From positions 62,001-126,000 of the forward strand of contig NZ_JAGINO010000007.1 of the NCBI RefSeq assembly GCF_017876115.1: 64,000 nt of DNA, given 5' to 3'. Below, one piece after another: positions 53,381 to 61,883 of the stretch. The notes beneath the pieces are model-generated. The model had not been told where the DNA came from. It did not search any database and worked only from the letters and a program-made list of their open reading frames with translations. The translations under genes were made by a program, and so were the position numbers. The first letter of the stretch is position 1, and every line of letters starts with the position of its first letter. This stretch comes from Azospirillum picis. GTDB taxonomy: Bacteria; Pseudomonadota; Alphaproteobacteria; Azospirillales; Azospirillaceae.

Positions 53381-53701
53381 GGAACTCTCCCACCCTTAAA
53401 TGCACGTCGAGCTACAAAGCTGGATATTTGTAGCGACGAACAGGAAACATCGGAAGATTGATCGTAAGGTGCATTACTTTTGGACATGATGTGAAAATTT
53501 TAAAGGTGGTGTTAACGTCGACAATATGGCTGCCAAGACTCCGCCAAAGAGTTGTGGTTGCTCGCCTTTGCAAAACCTCAAGGGGTGCCCTGGGCAGCGT
53601 GTGGGGATGGATCGGACGGCTGGCGTCCTTGCGACCGGCCCGCTCCGCACCGATCCCCATGCGCCAACGTCAATAATCTTTCAAATTCCTCGGAGGGACT
53701 T
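53381..53701. promoter_or_regulatory. AT-richer divergent promoter region of the glycan locus
   Basis: This 321-base gap is visibly richer in A and T than the rest of the window. It contains the inverted repeat GCTACAAA-N8-TTTGTAGC (53411-53434) close to the ino1 side and A/T-rich runs at 53480-53530 suited to promoters. GGAGGGA (53692-53698) is the ribosome site of the first plus-strand gene. No gene is supported within it. Confidence 0.6.
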
Positions 53702-54814
53702 GTGGGAGAGACCGTTCTCGTCACCGGTGGGGCCGGCTTCATCGGCCGTCATGTCGCCCGCGCGCTCCTTGCCCGCGGCGATCGGGTCCGGGTTCTCGAC
53801 AGCCTGATCGAACAGGTGCATCCGAACCGCCAGCGCCCCGACGAACTGGATCCGGAGGTCGACCTGCTGGTCGGCGACGTGCGCGACGACGAGACGGTCG
53901 CCCTGGCCCTGGAGGGGGTGGACTCGGTGATCCACCTCGCCGCGGAGGTCGGCGTCGGCCAGAGCATGTATGCGGTGGACCGCTACACCTCGGTCAACGA
54001 TTACGGCACCGCCGTGCTGTTCCAGCGCCTGATCAACAAGCCGGTCCGGCGGGTCGTCGTCGCCTCGTCGATGAGCATCTACGGCGAGGGACTCTACCGC
54101 ACCGCCGACGGCACGCTGATGGAGGACGTCGTGCGCGGCGCCCGCAATCCCGACGGCTCCTGGGATCCGCTCGACCAGCAGGGCCGGCCGCTGATCCCGG
54201 TGCGCACGCCGGAGAGCAAGCGCCCGGCGCTGAAGTCGGTCTATGCGATCGGCAAGTACGTGCAGGAGCGGCTGACCCTGACGCTGACCGCCCAATACGG
54301 CATGGAGGGGTCGGCGCTGCGGCTGTGGAACGCCTACGGGCCGGGCCAGGCGCTGTCGAACCCCTACACCGGCGTGCTGGCGATCTTCGCCTCGCGCATC
54401 GCCAACGGCCAGAAGCCGATGATCTTCGAGGACGGCCAGCAGCGCCGCGACTTCGTGCATGTCCGCGACGTCGCCCGCGCCTTCCTGCTGGCGCTCGACA
54501 ACCCGGCGGCCAACGGCGAGGTGTTCAACATCGGCTCCGGCGAGGAGCGCACGGTGGAAGAGGTGGCGCTGCTGCAGGCTGCCTCGATGGGCCGCGCCGA
54601 CCTCACGCCGGAGATCACCGGCAAGGCGCGCGCCGGCGACATCCGCCACAACATCCCCGACCTGACCAAGGCCCGCACCGTGCTCGGCTACGACCGGCAG
54701 GAGGATTTCGCGGAAGGGCTGGCCGAACTGGCCGAATGGGTCGCCCGGCAGGAGGCGCACGACCGCGTCGCCGACGCCCGCCGCGAACTCGAGGCACGGG
54801 GTCTGGTGGCATGA
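53702..54814 (+). CDS. NAD-dependent epimerase/dehydratase 1
   Basis: A 370-residue extended SDR acting on nucleotide sugars. Rossmann motif TGGAGFIG (residues 8-15), VIHLAAEVGVGQSM, catalytic SSMSIYGEG and the YxxxK pair in SVYAIGKY; the loop ALRLWNAYGPGQALSNPYTGVLAIF is typical of GalE/UDP-glucuronate epimerase-like enzymes. Start is GTG 53702 with GGAGGGA at good spacing. ATGA overlap with the next gene shows translational coupling. Exact sugar nucleotide unknown. Confidence 0.92.
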   Translation: MGETVLVTGGAGFIGRHVARALLARGDRVRVLDSLIEQVHPNRQRPDELDPEVDLLVGDVRDDETVALALEGVDSVIHLAAEVGVGQSMYAVDRYTSVNDYGTAVLFQRLINKPVRRVVVASSMSIYGEGLYRTADGTLMEDVVRGARNPDGSWDPLDQQGRPLIPVRTPESKRPALKSVYAIGKYVQERLTLTLTAQYGMEGSALRLWNAYGPGQALSNPYTGVLAIFASRIANGQKPMIFEDGQQRRDFVHVRDVARAFLLALDNPAANGEVFNIGSGEERTVEEVALLQAASMGRADLTPEITGKARAGDIRHNIPDLTKARTVLGYDRQEDFAEGLAELAEWVARQEAHDRVADARRELEARGLVA

Positions 54815-55914
54815 GCGGGAGCACGACCCCGGTCCTGATCACCGGCGGCGCCGGTTTCATCGGGTCCAACCTCGCCGACCGGCTGGCTGCCGAGGGACAT
54901 GACGTGCTGGTCTACGACGCGCTGCGCCGCCCGGGCGTGGAGCGGAACCTCGACTGGCTGAAGTCGCGCCATCCCTCCCGCATCAGCGCCGTGGTCGCCG
55001 ACCTGCGCGACGAGCAGGCCCTGGCCGACGCGGCGAAGGATGCCAAGGCGGTCTTCCATCTGGCCGCCCAGGTCGCGGTGACCACCAGCATGGTCGATCC
55101 GGTCGACGACTTCGAGGTCAACATCCGCGGCACGCTGAGCCTGCTGGAGGCGCTGCGCCGCCAGGGCCGGCGCACGCCGCTGGTGTTCGCCAGCACCAAC
55201 AAGGTCTATGGCGACCTCGCCGACGTCCCGCTGGAACTGGCGGACGGCGCCTATGCGCCGGCCGACGCCGGCCTGCGCGCCCGCGGGGTGGGCGAGGGGC
55301 GTCCGCTCGACTTCCACACCCCCTACGGCTGCTCCAAGGGCGCGGCCGACCAGTATGTGCTGGACTATGCCCGCAGCTTCGGCCTGCCGACGGCGGTGCT
55401 GCGGATGAGCTGCATCTACGGGCCGCGCCAGATGGGCACGGAGGACCAGGGCTGGGTCGCCCATTTCCTGATCCGCGCGCTCAACGGCGAACCGATCACC
55501 ATCTACGGCGACGGCCGCCAGGTGCGCGACGTGCTGTTCGTCGCCGACGCGGTGCAGGCCTATGTCTCGGCCTGGGAACGGATCGAGCAGGTGAAGGGCC
55601 GCGCCTTCAACCTGGGAGGCGGCCCGGCCAACGCCATCAGCCTGCGCCAGCTCATCGACCACATCGAGTACCTGATGGGCCGCAAGGTCGAGGTCAGCTA
55701 CGGCGACTGGCGCGCCGGCGACCAGCGCTACTACGTGTCCGACAACCGTGCGGTGCGCCGGGCGCTTGACCTGGGCGAGCCGACCGGCTGGAAGCGCGGC
55801 GTGGCGCTGCTGGCGGACTGGCTGCGGTCGGAAGCCGGGGGCGTGCCGTCCTCCGCCGACGCATTGCCGGCCGTGCCATCGGCAGCCGTGCCGCCGACGG
55901 TGGAGGCGGCCTGA
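54811..55914 (+). CDS. NAD-dependent epimerase/dehydratase 2 (CDP-tyvelose epimerase-like)
   Basis: A 367-residue extended SDR with TGGAGFIGSNLADRL, VFHLAAQVAVTTSM, FASTNKVYGDLADVP and the YxxxK pair in TPYGCSKGAADQYVLDYARSFG. The combination STNKVYG and PYGCSKGAADQY resembles CDP-paratose 2-epimerase/TyvE-type enzymes, which epimerise a dideoxy sugar; the match is to the subfamily pattern, not proof of substrate. It starts in the stop of the previous gene and ends in the start of the radical SAM gene. Confidence 0.92.
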   Translation: MSGSTTPVLITGGAGFIGSNLADRLAAEGHDVLVYDALRRPGVERNLDWLKSRHPSRISAVVADLRDEQALADAAKDAKAVFHLAAQVAVTTSMVDPVDDFEVNIRGTLSLLEALRRQGRRTPLVFASTNKVYGDLADVPLELADGAYAPADAGLRARGVGEGRPLDFHTPYGCSKGAADQYVLDYARSFGLPTAVLRMSCIYGPRQMGTEDQGWVAHFLIRALNGEPITIYGDGRQVRDVLFVADAVQAYVSAWERIEQVKGRAFNLGGGPANAISLRQLIDHIEYLMGRKVEVSYGDWRAGDQRYYVSDNRAVRRALDLGEPTGWKRGVALLADWLRSEAGGVPSSADALPAVPSAAVPPTVEAA

Positions 55915-57218
55915 TGCGGGTTGCGCTGGTCAACCCCGCCTGGAGCTTCGGGCACAGCATCTATTTCGGGTGCCGCGAAGCCCACCTGCCGCTGGAGCTC
56001 GGCTACAGCAAGGCGTTGCTGGAGCAGGCCGGGCACGAGGTGCTGCTGCTCGACGGCGCGCTGACGGGACTGTCGAACGCCGAGATCGCCGAGCGGGTCG
56101 CCGCCTTCGCGCCGGCGATGACCGTGCTGACCACTGCGCCGACCTACCTGTTCTGGCGCTGCGCCCAGCCGGAGCTGCGGGTGCCGCGGGAGTTCCTGCT
56201 GGCGCTGGACGGCCGCGGCGGGCGCACGGTCGCCGTCGGGCCGCACGGCTCCACCACGCCCCGCCCGACGCTGGACAAGCTCGGTGTCGACGTGGTCGTG
56301 CGTGGCGAGTGCGAGGAGATCGTCGCCCGCCTCGCCGGGGATCCGGCGCTGGACGAGGTGCCGGCCCTGGCCTTCCGGCGGCCGAGCATGGCCGGCGGCG
56401 AACTGGTGGTCACCGGTCCGCCGCATGCCGGGCGCTTCACCGACCTGCCGGCGCTGTCCTGGCCGGCGGAGTGGCTGCAGCGCCATCCGCACCATCACCA
56501 CCGCTACGGCACCGATACGGTCGGGCCGGGGGCGGAGGTGGAGGCGTCGCGCGGCTGTCCCTACACCTGCAGCTTCTGCGCCAAGATCGATTTCCGCGAC
56601 CAGTACCGGCGGCGCGACACCGCCCTGATCCTGGCGGAGATCGACGGGCTGGTCGCCGCCGGCGCGCGCTACGTCTATTTCGTCGACGAGATCTTCCTGC
56701 CGCGGCGCGACCTGCTGGAGGCGCTGGTCGAGCGCCCGGTCGAGTTCGGCGTGCAGACGCGGATCGACCTGTGGAAGCCGGACATGCTCGACCTGCTGGG
56801 GGCGGCCGGCTGCGTGTCGATCGAGGCGGGGGTGGAAAGCCTGACGGTCGAGGGGCGAGCCGCCCTCGACAAGAAGTGCCGCATGACCACCGACGAGCTG
56901 GCCGACCGGCTGATCCATGCCCGCCGCAGCGTGCCCTTCGTCCAGGCCAACCTGATCGCCATGGCCGGCGACGACGCCGGTCTGGTGAAGGCCTGGCGCG
57001 AGAAGCTGCTGGCGGCCGGCGTGTGGGCCAACGACCCGGTCCCGCTCTATCCCTATCCCGCCTCGCCCGACTACCGCCGCCTGTGGGGCGAGCCGGACGA
57101 CCGCGCCTGGGAGCGGGCGCACGAGCATTATCTCGGCCTGTTCGATCGTCTGAGCGATATCCAGGAGGGCGACCCGTTGCCGCTGACGGAGCTGGAGGCG
57201 GCATGCTCGTGCCGTTGA
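55914..57218 (+). CDS. B12-type radical SAM enzyme
   Basis: A 434-residue protein with an N-terminal cobalamin-binding-like Rossmann domain (ALVNPAWSFGHSIYFGCREAHLPLELGYS) and a radical SAM core holding the iron-sulfur cluster at Cys215, Cys219 and Cys222 (CPYTCSFC). EASRGCP and the later SIEAGVESLTVEGRAALDKKCRMT match the class that includes MiaB-independent B12 methylases. The N-terminal domain lacks the DxHxxG base-off motif, as in many of these enzymes. A carbon methylation or sugar-skeleton rearrangement is likely. The next gene starts 16 bases before its stop. Confidence 0.92.
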   Translation: MRVALVNPAWSFGHSIYFGCREAHLPLELGYSKALLEQAGHEVLLLDGALTGLSNAEIAERVAAFAPAMTVLTTAPTYLFWRCAQPELRVPREFLLALDGRGGRTVAVGPHGSTTPRPTLDKLGVDVVVRGECEEIVARLAGDPALDEVPALAFRRPSMAGGELVVTGPPHAGRFTDLPALSWPAEWLQRHPHHHHRYGTDTVGPGAEVEASRGCPYTCSFCAKIDFRDQYRRRDTALILAEIDGLVAAGARYVYFVDEIFLPRRDLLEALVERPVEFGVQTRIDLWKPDMLDLLGAAGCVSIEAGVESLTVEGRAALDKKCRMTTDELADRLIHARRSVPFVQANLIAMAGDDAGLVKAWREKLLAAGVWANDPVPLYPYPASPDYRRLWGEPDDRAWERAHEHYLGLFDRLSDIQEGDPLPLTELEAACSCR

Positions 57219-58444
57219 GGATCGTGTCCAAGGGGCCGGCGCCCGAACTGCCGCCGTCCAGACCAGCAGCACCGGGGCAGGCATCACCCAGACCAGCAGC
57301 GGCAAGGCCGCCGGCTGCGGGGGAACCGCCGCATGTGCTGATGACGGCGGACAGCGTCGGCGGCGTGTGGACCTATGCGCTGGATCTGGCGCGCGAGCTG
57401 GCGGCCCAGGGCACGCGGGTGACGCTGGCCGTCTTCGGCCCCTCGCCGCATCCCGACCAGGCTGCCGCGGCCGCGGCGGTCGGCGGGCTGGAGCTGATCG
57501 ACACCGGCCTGCCGCTCGACTGGACCGCGGCGGACGAGGCCACCGTCCGCCGCACCGCCGTAGCTTTGGGCGACCTGGCGGCTCGGCTCGGCCCCGATGT
57601 CGTCCACCTCAACAGCCCGGCGCTGGCCGCCGACGCCGGGTTCGAGATGCCGGTGGTCGGCGTTTGCCATTCCTGCATGGCGAGCTGGTGGGCTGCGGTG
57701 CGCGGCGGCGAGATGCCGGAGGATTTCCGCTGGCGGACCGATCTGCTGCGCCGCGGTTACGAGGCCTGCGACCTGCTCGTCGCCCCCAGCGCCGCCTTTG
57801 CCGCGGCAACCGCCGCGATCTACGGCGTGGCGCCGCCGGTGGTGGTGCGCAACGGCCGCTCCATGGGCAGGCCGGCGGTCCGCCGGCCGGCGACCGGACG
57901 GGAGCGCTTCGTCTTCACCGCCGGGCGCCTGTGGGACGGCGGCAAGAACGTCGCCCTGCTGGACGAGGCAGCCCTGCTGATCGATGCGCCGGTCTATGCC
58001 GCCGGTCCCCTGGAAAGCCCGACCGGCCACCGGGTGGGGCTGCGGCATGCCAAGGCGCTCGGGCGGCTGGACGGCGCCTCGGTCGCCGGCTGGATGCAGC
58101 GGGCGCCGGTCTTCGCCTCGCTGCCGCTCTACGAGCCCTTCGGGTTGACCGTGCTTGAGGCGGCGCAGGCCGGCTGCGCCCTGGTGCTGTCGGACATCGC
58201 CAGCTTCCGCGAGTTATGGGATGGAGTCGCCGTCTTCGCCGACCCGGCCGATGCCCGGGAATTGGCGGCGGTGCTGCGCCGGCTGCTCGACGACCCCGCC
58301 GAGGCGCGGCGGCGTGCCGCCGCCGCCCGGCGGCGTGCCGCCCGCTACGGCATGGACAGGCTGACGGCCGGGATGCTCGACGCCTACCGGTCGGTGACGG
58401 CCGACCGCCCCGCCTATCCGGTCCGATCGGAGGTGATCGCGTGA
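57203..58444 (+). CDS. Glycosyltransferase family 4 (GT-B)
   Basis: A 413-residue retaining-type glycosyltransferase. After a proline-rich 40-residue leader the N domain begins VLMTADSVGGVWTYALDLARELAAQGTRV, the acceptor-side pattern of GT4, and the C domain has FTAGRLWDGGKNVALLDEA and SLPLYEPFGLTVLEAAQAGCALVLSDI with the E-x7-E motif. ATG 57203 lies inside the end of the radical SAM gene and is in a different frame. The leader may be a linker or a misplaced start; the first typical residue is near residue 45. Confidence 0.9.
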   Translation: MLVPLRIVSKGPAPELPPSRPAAPGQASPRPAAARPPAAGEPPHVLMTADSVGGVWTYALDLARELAAQGTRVTLAVFGPSPHPDQAAAAAAVGGLELIDTGLPLDWTAADEATVRRTAVALGDLAARLGPDVVHLNSPALAADAGFEMPVVGVCHSCMASWWAAVRGGEMPEDFRWRTDLLRRGYEACDLLVAPSAAFAAATAAIYGVAPPVVVRNGRSMGRPAVRRPATGRERFVFTAGRLWDGGKNVALLDEAALLIDAPVYAAGPLESPTGHRVGLRHAKALGRLDGASVAGWMQRAPVFASLPLYEPFGLTVLEAAQAGCALVLSDIASFRELWDGVAVFADPADARELAAVLRRLLDDPAEARRRAAAARRRAARYGMDRLTAGMLDAYRSVTADRPAYPVRSEVIA

Positions 58445-59589
58445 GGATCGTCTACTTCACCCATTCGCTGGCCTCCTGCTGGAACCACGGCAACGCCCAT
58501 TTCCTGCGCGGCGTCCTGCGCGACCTCGTCGCCCGCGGCCACGACGTCCGGGTCTTCGAGCCCGAGGGCGCCTGGAGCCTGCGGAGTCTGCTGGCCGACC
58601 ATGGCGAGGCGGGGCTTTCCGCCTACCGCGCCGCCTATCCGGAGCTGTCGTCGCGGACGATGCCGGCCGGCTTCGACATCGAGGCGGCGTGCGACGGCGC
58701 CGACCTGGTGATCGTCCACGAGTGGAACGACCCGGCGCTGGTCGCGGCAGCCGGCGCGGCGCGCAAGCGCGGCGGCCGTTTCACGCTGCTGTTCCACGAC
58801 ACCCACCACCGCGCGGTCAGCGACGCGGCGGCGATCAACGCCTTCGACCTGTCGGGCTACGACGGCGTTCTGGCCTTCGGCGAGACGCTGGCCGCGGTCT
58901 ACCGCCGCTGGGGCTGGGAGGGCCGCGTCTTCGTCTGGCACGAGGCCGCCGACATCCGGCTGTTCCACCCGCCGGTGCAGGAGGGGGCGCCAGAGGGGGC
59001 GCAGAAAGGGCTGCGGGCCGGCGCGGTGTGGATCGGAAACTGGGGCGACGGCGAGCGGACCGAGGAGCTGGAGCGCTTCCTGTTCGCGCCGGCCCGCGAC
59101 GCCGGGTTGCCGCTGGACATCTACGGCGTGCGCTATCCCCGCGAGGCGCTGGCGACGCTGGAGCGCTACGGCATCGCCTACAAGGGCTGGCTGCCGAACG
59201 CGCGGGCGCCGGAGATCTTCGCCCGCCACCGCGTGACCGTTCATGTGCCGCGCCGCTTCTACGTCGATACGCTGCCGGGCATCCCGACCATCCGGGTGTT
59301 CGAGGCGCTGGCCTGCGGCATCCCCCTGGTCAGCGCGCCGTGGAGCGATGCGGAGGGGCTGTTCCGGCCCGGCCGCGACTTCCTGTTCGCCCGCGACGGC
59401 GCCGAGATGGCCCGCCACCTGCGCGCCGTCGACGAGGACACCGGGCTGCGCGCCGAGCTGGTCCGCAACGGGCTGGAGACCATCCGCGCCCGCCACACCT
59501 GCGCCCACCGCGTCGACGAGCTGCTGGCGGTCGTCGAGACGCTGCGCGGCGCCAACAAGAAACCGGTCCTCCTGGAGTCCGCCCGATGA
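58441..59589 (+). CDS. CgeB-like glycosyltransferase 1
   Basis: A 382-residue GT-B-type protein. The N-terminal strand IVYFTHSLASCWNHGNAHFLRGVLRDLVARGHDV and the donor-side stretch IPTIRVFEALACGIPLVSAPWSDAEGLFRPGRDFLFARDG show the CgeB/GT-1_2-like fold. Start GTG 58441 overlaps the preceding stop (GTGA). It shares the scheme seen in the next two genes, so it is one of three tandem paralogues. Acceptor unknown. Confidence 0.88.
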   Translation: MRIVYFTHSLASCWNHGNAHFLRGVLRDLVARGHDVRVFEPEGAWSLRSLLADHGEAGLSAYRAAYPELSSRTMPAGFDIEAACDGADLVIVHEWNDPALVAAAGAARKRGGRFTLLFHDTHHRAVSDAAAINAFDLSGYDGVLAFGETLAAVYRRWGWEGRVFVWHEAADIRLFHPPVQEGAPEGAQKGLRAGAVWIGNWGDGERTEELERFLFAPARDAGLPLDIYGVRYPREALATLERYGIAYKGWLPNARAPEIFARHRVTVHVPRRFYVDTLPGIPTIRVFEALACGIPLVSAPWSDAEGLFRPGRDFLFARDGAEMARHLRAVDEDTGLRAELVRNGLETIRARHTCAHRVDELLAVVETLRGANKKPVLLESAR

Positions 59590-60680
59590 AGATGGCCTTC
59601 TACGGTTCGAGCCTGCTGTCCTCCTACTGGAACGGAGCAGCCACCTACTACCGCGGCATGCTGAGCGAACTGGCCGGGCACGGCTGGGACATCACCTTCT
59701 ACGAGCCTGACGCCTTCGACCGCCAGAAGCACCGCGACATCGAGCCGCCGGACTACGCGAAGGTCGTCGTCTACGACGCCACGCCGGAGGCCTGCCGCGC
59801 CGTGATCGCCCAGGCGGCCGCCGCCGACGTGGTGGTGAAGGCCAACGGCGTCGGCGTCTTCGACGACGAGCTGCTCGCCGGCGTGATGGACGCGGCCAAC
59901 CCGCAGGCATTGCGCCTCTACTGGGACGTCGACGCGCCGGCGACGCTGGCGGAACTGCGGCAGACGCCCGACCATGTGCTGCGCCGCCGCTTGCCGGAAC
60001 TGGATTATGTGCTGACCTACGGCGGCGGCCCGCCAGTGGTCTCGGCCTATGAGGCGATGGGGGCGCCGGTCTGCCGTCCGATCTACAACGCGCTCGACCC
60101 GGCGACCCACCATCCGGTGCCGCCGCAGGAGCGCTTCACGGCCGACCTCAACTTCCTCGGCAACCGCCTGCCCGACCGCGAGGCGCGGGTGGAGCGCTTC
60201 TTCCTGGAGCCGGCGGCCCGCAACCCGCAGGCGCGCTACATCATCGGCGGCAGCGGCTGGGAGACCAAGGGCCTGCCGGCCAACGTCGCCCACATCGGCC
60301 ATGTCGGCACCGCCGACCACAACGCCTTCAACACCTCGGCGAAGGCGGTGCTGAACATCGCCCGCGACAGCATGGCGGAGGTCGGCTTCTCGCCCGCCAC
60401 CCGCGTCTTCGAGGCGGCCGGGGCGGGCGCCTGCCTGATCACCGACGCCTGGGAGGGGGTGGAGCTGTTCCTCGCCCCGGACGAGGAGGTGCTGGTCGCC
60501 CGCGACGGCCAGGACGTCACCGAGCACCTGCGCGCCCTGACCCCGGAGCGCGCCCGCGCCATCGGCGAGGCGGCGCGGCGCCGCATCCTCGCCGGCCACA
60601 CCTACGCCCGCCGGGCGGTCGAGGTGAACGAGCTGCTGCGCGGCGCGCTGGCCGCCCGCCGGGAACGGAGTGCCGCATGA
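59586..60680 (+). CDS. CgeB-like glycosyltransferase 2
   Basis: A 364-residue GT-B protein: AFYGSSLLSSYWNGAATYYRGMLSELAGHGWDITFYEPDAF at the start and GFSPATRVFEAAGAGACLITDAWEGVELFLAPDEEVLVARDG near residue 290-330. It overlaps both neighbours by ATGA. The sequence is a paralogue of the flanking glycosyltransferases, with the strongest likeness in the VFEAAxxGxxLITD-W-G segment. Confidence 0.88.
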   Translation: MKMAFYGSSLLSSYWNGAATYYRGMLSELAGHGWDITFYEPDAFDRQKHRDIEPPDYAKVVVYDATPEACRAVIAQAAAADVVVKANGVGVFDDELLAGVMDAANPQALRLYWDVDAPATLAELRQTPDHVLRRRLPELDYVLTYGGGPPVVSAYEAMGAPVCRPIYNALDPATHHPVPPQERFTADLNFLGNRLPDREARVERFFLEPAARNPQARYIIGGSGWETKGLPANVAHIGHVGTADHNAFNTSAKAVLNIARDSMAEVGFSPATRVFEAAGAGACLITDAWEGVELFLAPDEEVLVARDGQDVTEHLRALTPERARAIGEAARRRILAGHTYARRAVEVNELLRGALAARRERSAA

Positions 60681-61759
60681 AGCTGGTCGTCCTCGGGCTG
60701 AGCCTGTCCTCCTCCTGGGGCAACGGCCACGCCACCACCTTCCGCGCGCTGCTGAAGTCCTTCGCCGCGCGCGGGCACGACGTCCTGTTCCTGGAGCGCG
60801 ACGTTCCCTGGTACGCCAGCAACCGCGACCTGCCGAACCCGTCCTGGTGCGAGCTGGCCTTCTACACCGATTTGGAGGACCTCAGGCGCTTCACCGCCGC
60901 CGTCGCCGGGGCCGATGCGGTGCTGGTCGGCTCCTATGTGCCGGACGGCGTCGCGGTCGGCCGCTGGGCGCAGGAGACGGCGCGCGGCGTGGTGTCCTTC
61001 TACGACATCGACACGCCGGTGACGCTGGCCAAGCTGGAGCGCGGCGACTACGAGTACCTGTCGCCCGAGGTGATCCCCGGCTACGACGTGTATTTCTCCT
61101 TCACCGGCGGGCCGACGCTCGACCTCCTGATGGAGCGCTACGGCTCGCCGGCCGCCCGTGCGCTCTACTGCTCGGTGGATGCCGAGGCCTATGCGCCGCT
61201 GCCGGTGCCCAAGCGCTGGGACCTGAGCTATCTCGGCACCTACAGCCCGGACCGCCAGCCGACCCTCGACCGGCTGCTGCTGGAGCCGGCCCGCCGGGCG
61301 CCTGAGCTGCGCTTCGTGGTGGCCGGGCCGCAATATCCCGACGACATCGATTGGCCGGCGAACGTCGAGCGGCTGCACCACGTGCCGCCGGCCGACCATC
61401 CCGCCTTCTACGCCGCCAGCCGCTTCACGCTGAACGTGACGCGCGCCGACATGATCCGCGCCGGCTACAGCCCCAGCGTCCGGCTGTTCGAGGCGGCGGC
61501 CTGCGCCACCCCGATCATCTCCGATGTGTGGGACGGCATCGATACCCTGCTTGAGCCCGGCCGCGAGATCATCCTGGCCGACGGCGCCCACGACGTGCAG
61601 CGCGTCCTGCGCCAGCCGGCGGCCGAGGGCGAGATCGGCGAAGCCGCCCGCCGCCGCATCCTGGCCGCCCACACCGCCGCCCATCGGGCGGAGACGCTGG
61701 AGCGGGAGCTGGCGGCGGCGATGGTGCGCAACCGCCGGCTGGTCGAGGAGGCGGAGTAG
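60677..61759 (+). CDS. CgeB-like glycosyltransferase 3
   Basis: A 360-residue GT-B protein with LVVLGLSLSSSWGNGHATTFRALLKSFAARGHDVLFLERD, FYDIDTPVTLAKLERGDYEYL and GYSPSVRLFEAAACATPIISDVWDGIDTLLEPGREIILADG. It overlaps the previous gene by ATGA and ends the plus-strand arm of the locus. A compound inverted repeat 10 bases on probably ends transcription. Confidence 0.88.
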   Translation: MKLVVLGLSLSSSWGNGHATTFRALLKSFAARGHDVLFLERDVPWYASNRDLPNPSWCELAFYTDLEDLRRFTAAVAGADAVLVGSYVPDGVAVGRWAQETARGVVSFYDIDTPVTLAKLERGDYEYLSPEVIPGYDVYFSFTGGPTLDLLMERYGSPAARALYCSVDAEAYAPLPVPKRWDLSYLGTYSPDRQPTLDRLLLEPARRAPELRFVVAGPQYPDDIDWPANVERLHHVPPADHPAFYAASRFTLNVTRADMIRAGYSPSVRLFEAAACATPIISDVWDGIDTLLEPGREIILADGAHDVQRVLRQPAAEGEIGEAARRRILAAHTAAHRAETLERELAAAMVRNRRLVEEAE

Positions 61760-61771
61760 GGGCGGCGCTCG

Positions 61772-61870
61772 CCCCCTCCCCAACCCTCCCCCGCTTCGCG
61801 GGAGAGGGAGTAAGTCGCAGTGCGGCGGCAGTCCCCTCTCCCGCGGAGCGGGGGAGGGCTAGGGAGGGGG
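61772..61870. repeat. Paired REP-like palindromes
   Basis: A 38-base unit (CCCTCCCCCGC...GCGGGAGAGGG type) at 61772-61809 and its near-identical inverted copy at 61832-61870 form a composite palindrome of small hairpins between the convergent glycosyltransferase and regA genes. This is the layout of a bacterial interspersed mosaic element; it can also stop transcription from both sides. Confidence 0.75.
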
Positions 61871-61883
61871 AGATGCTGGCCCG

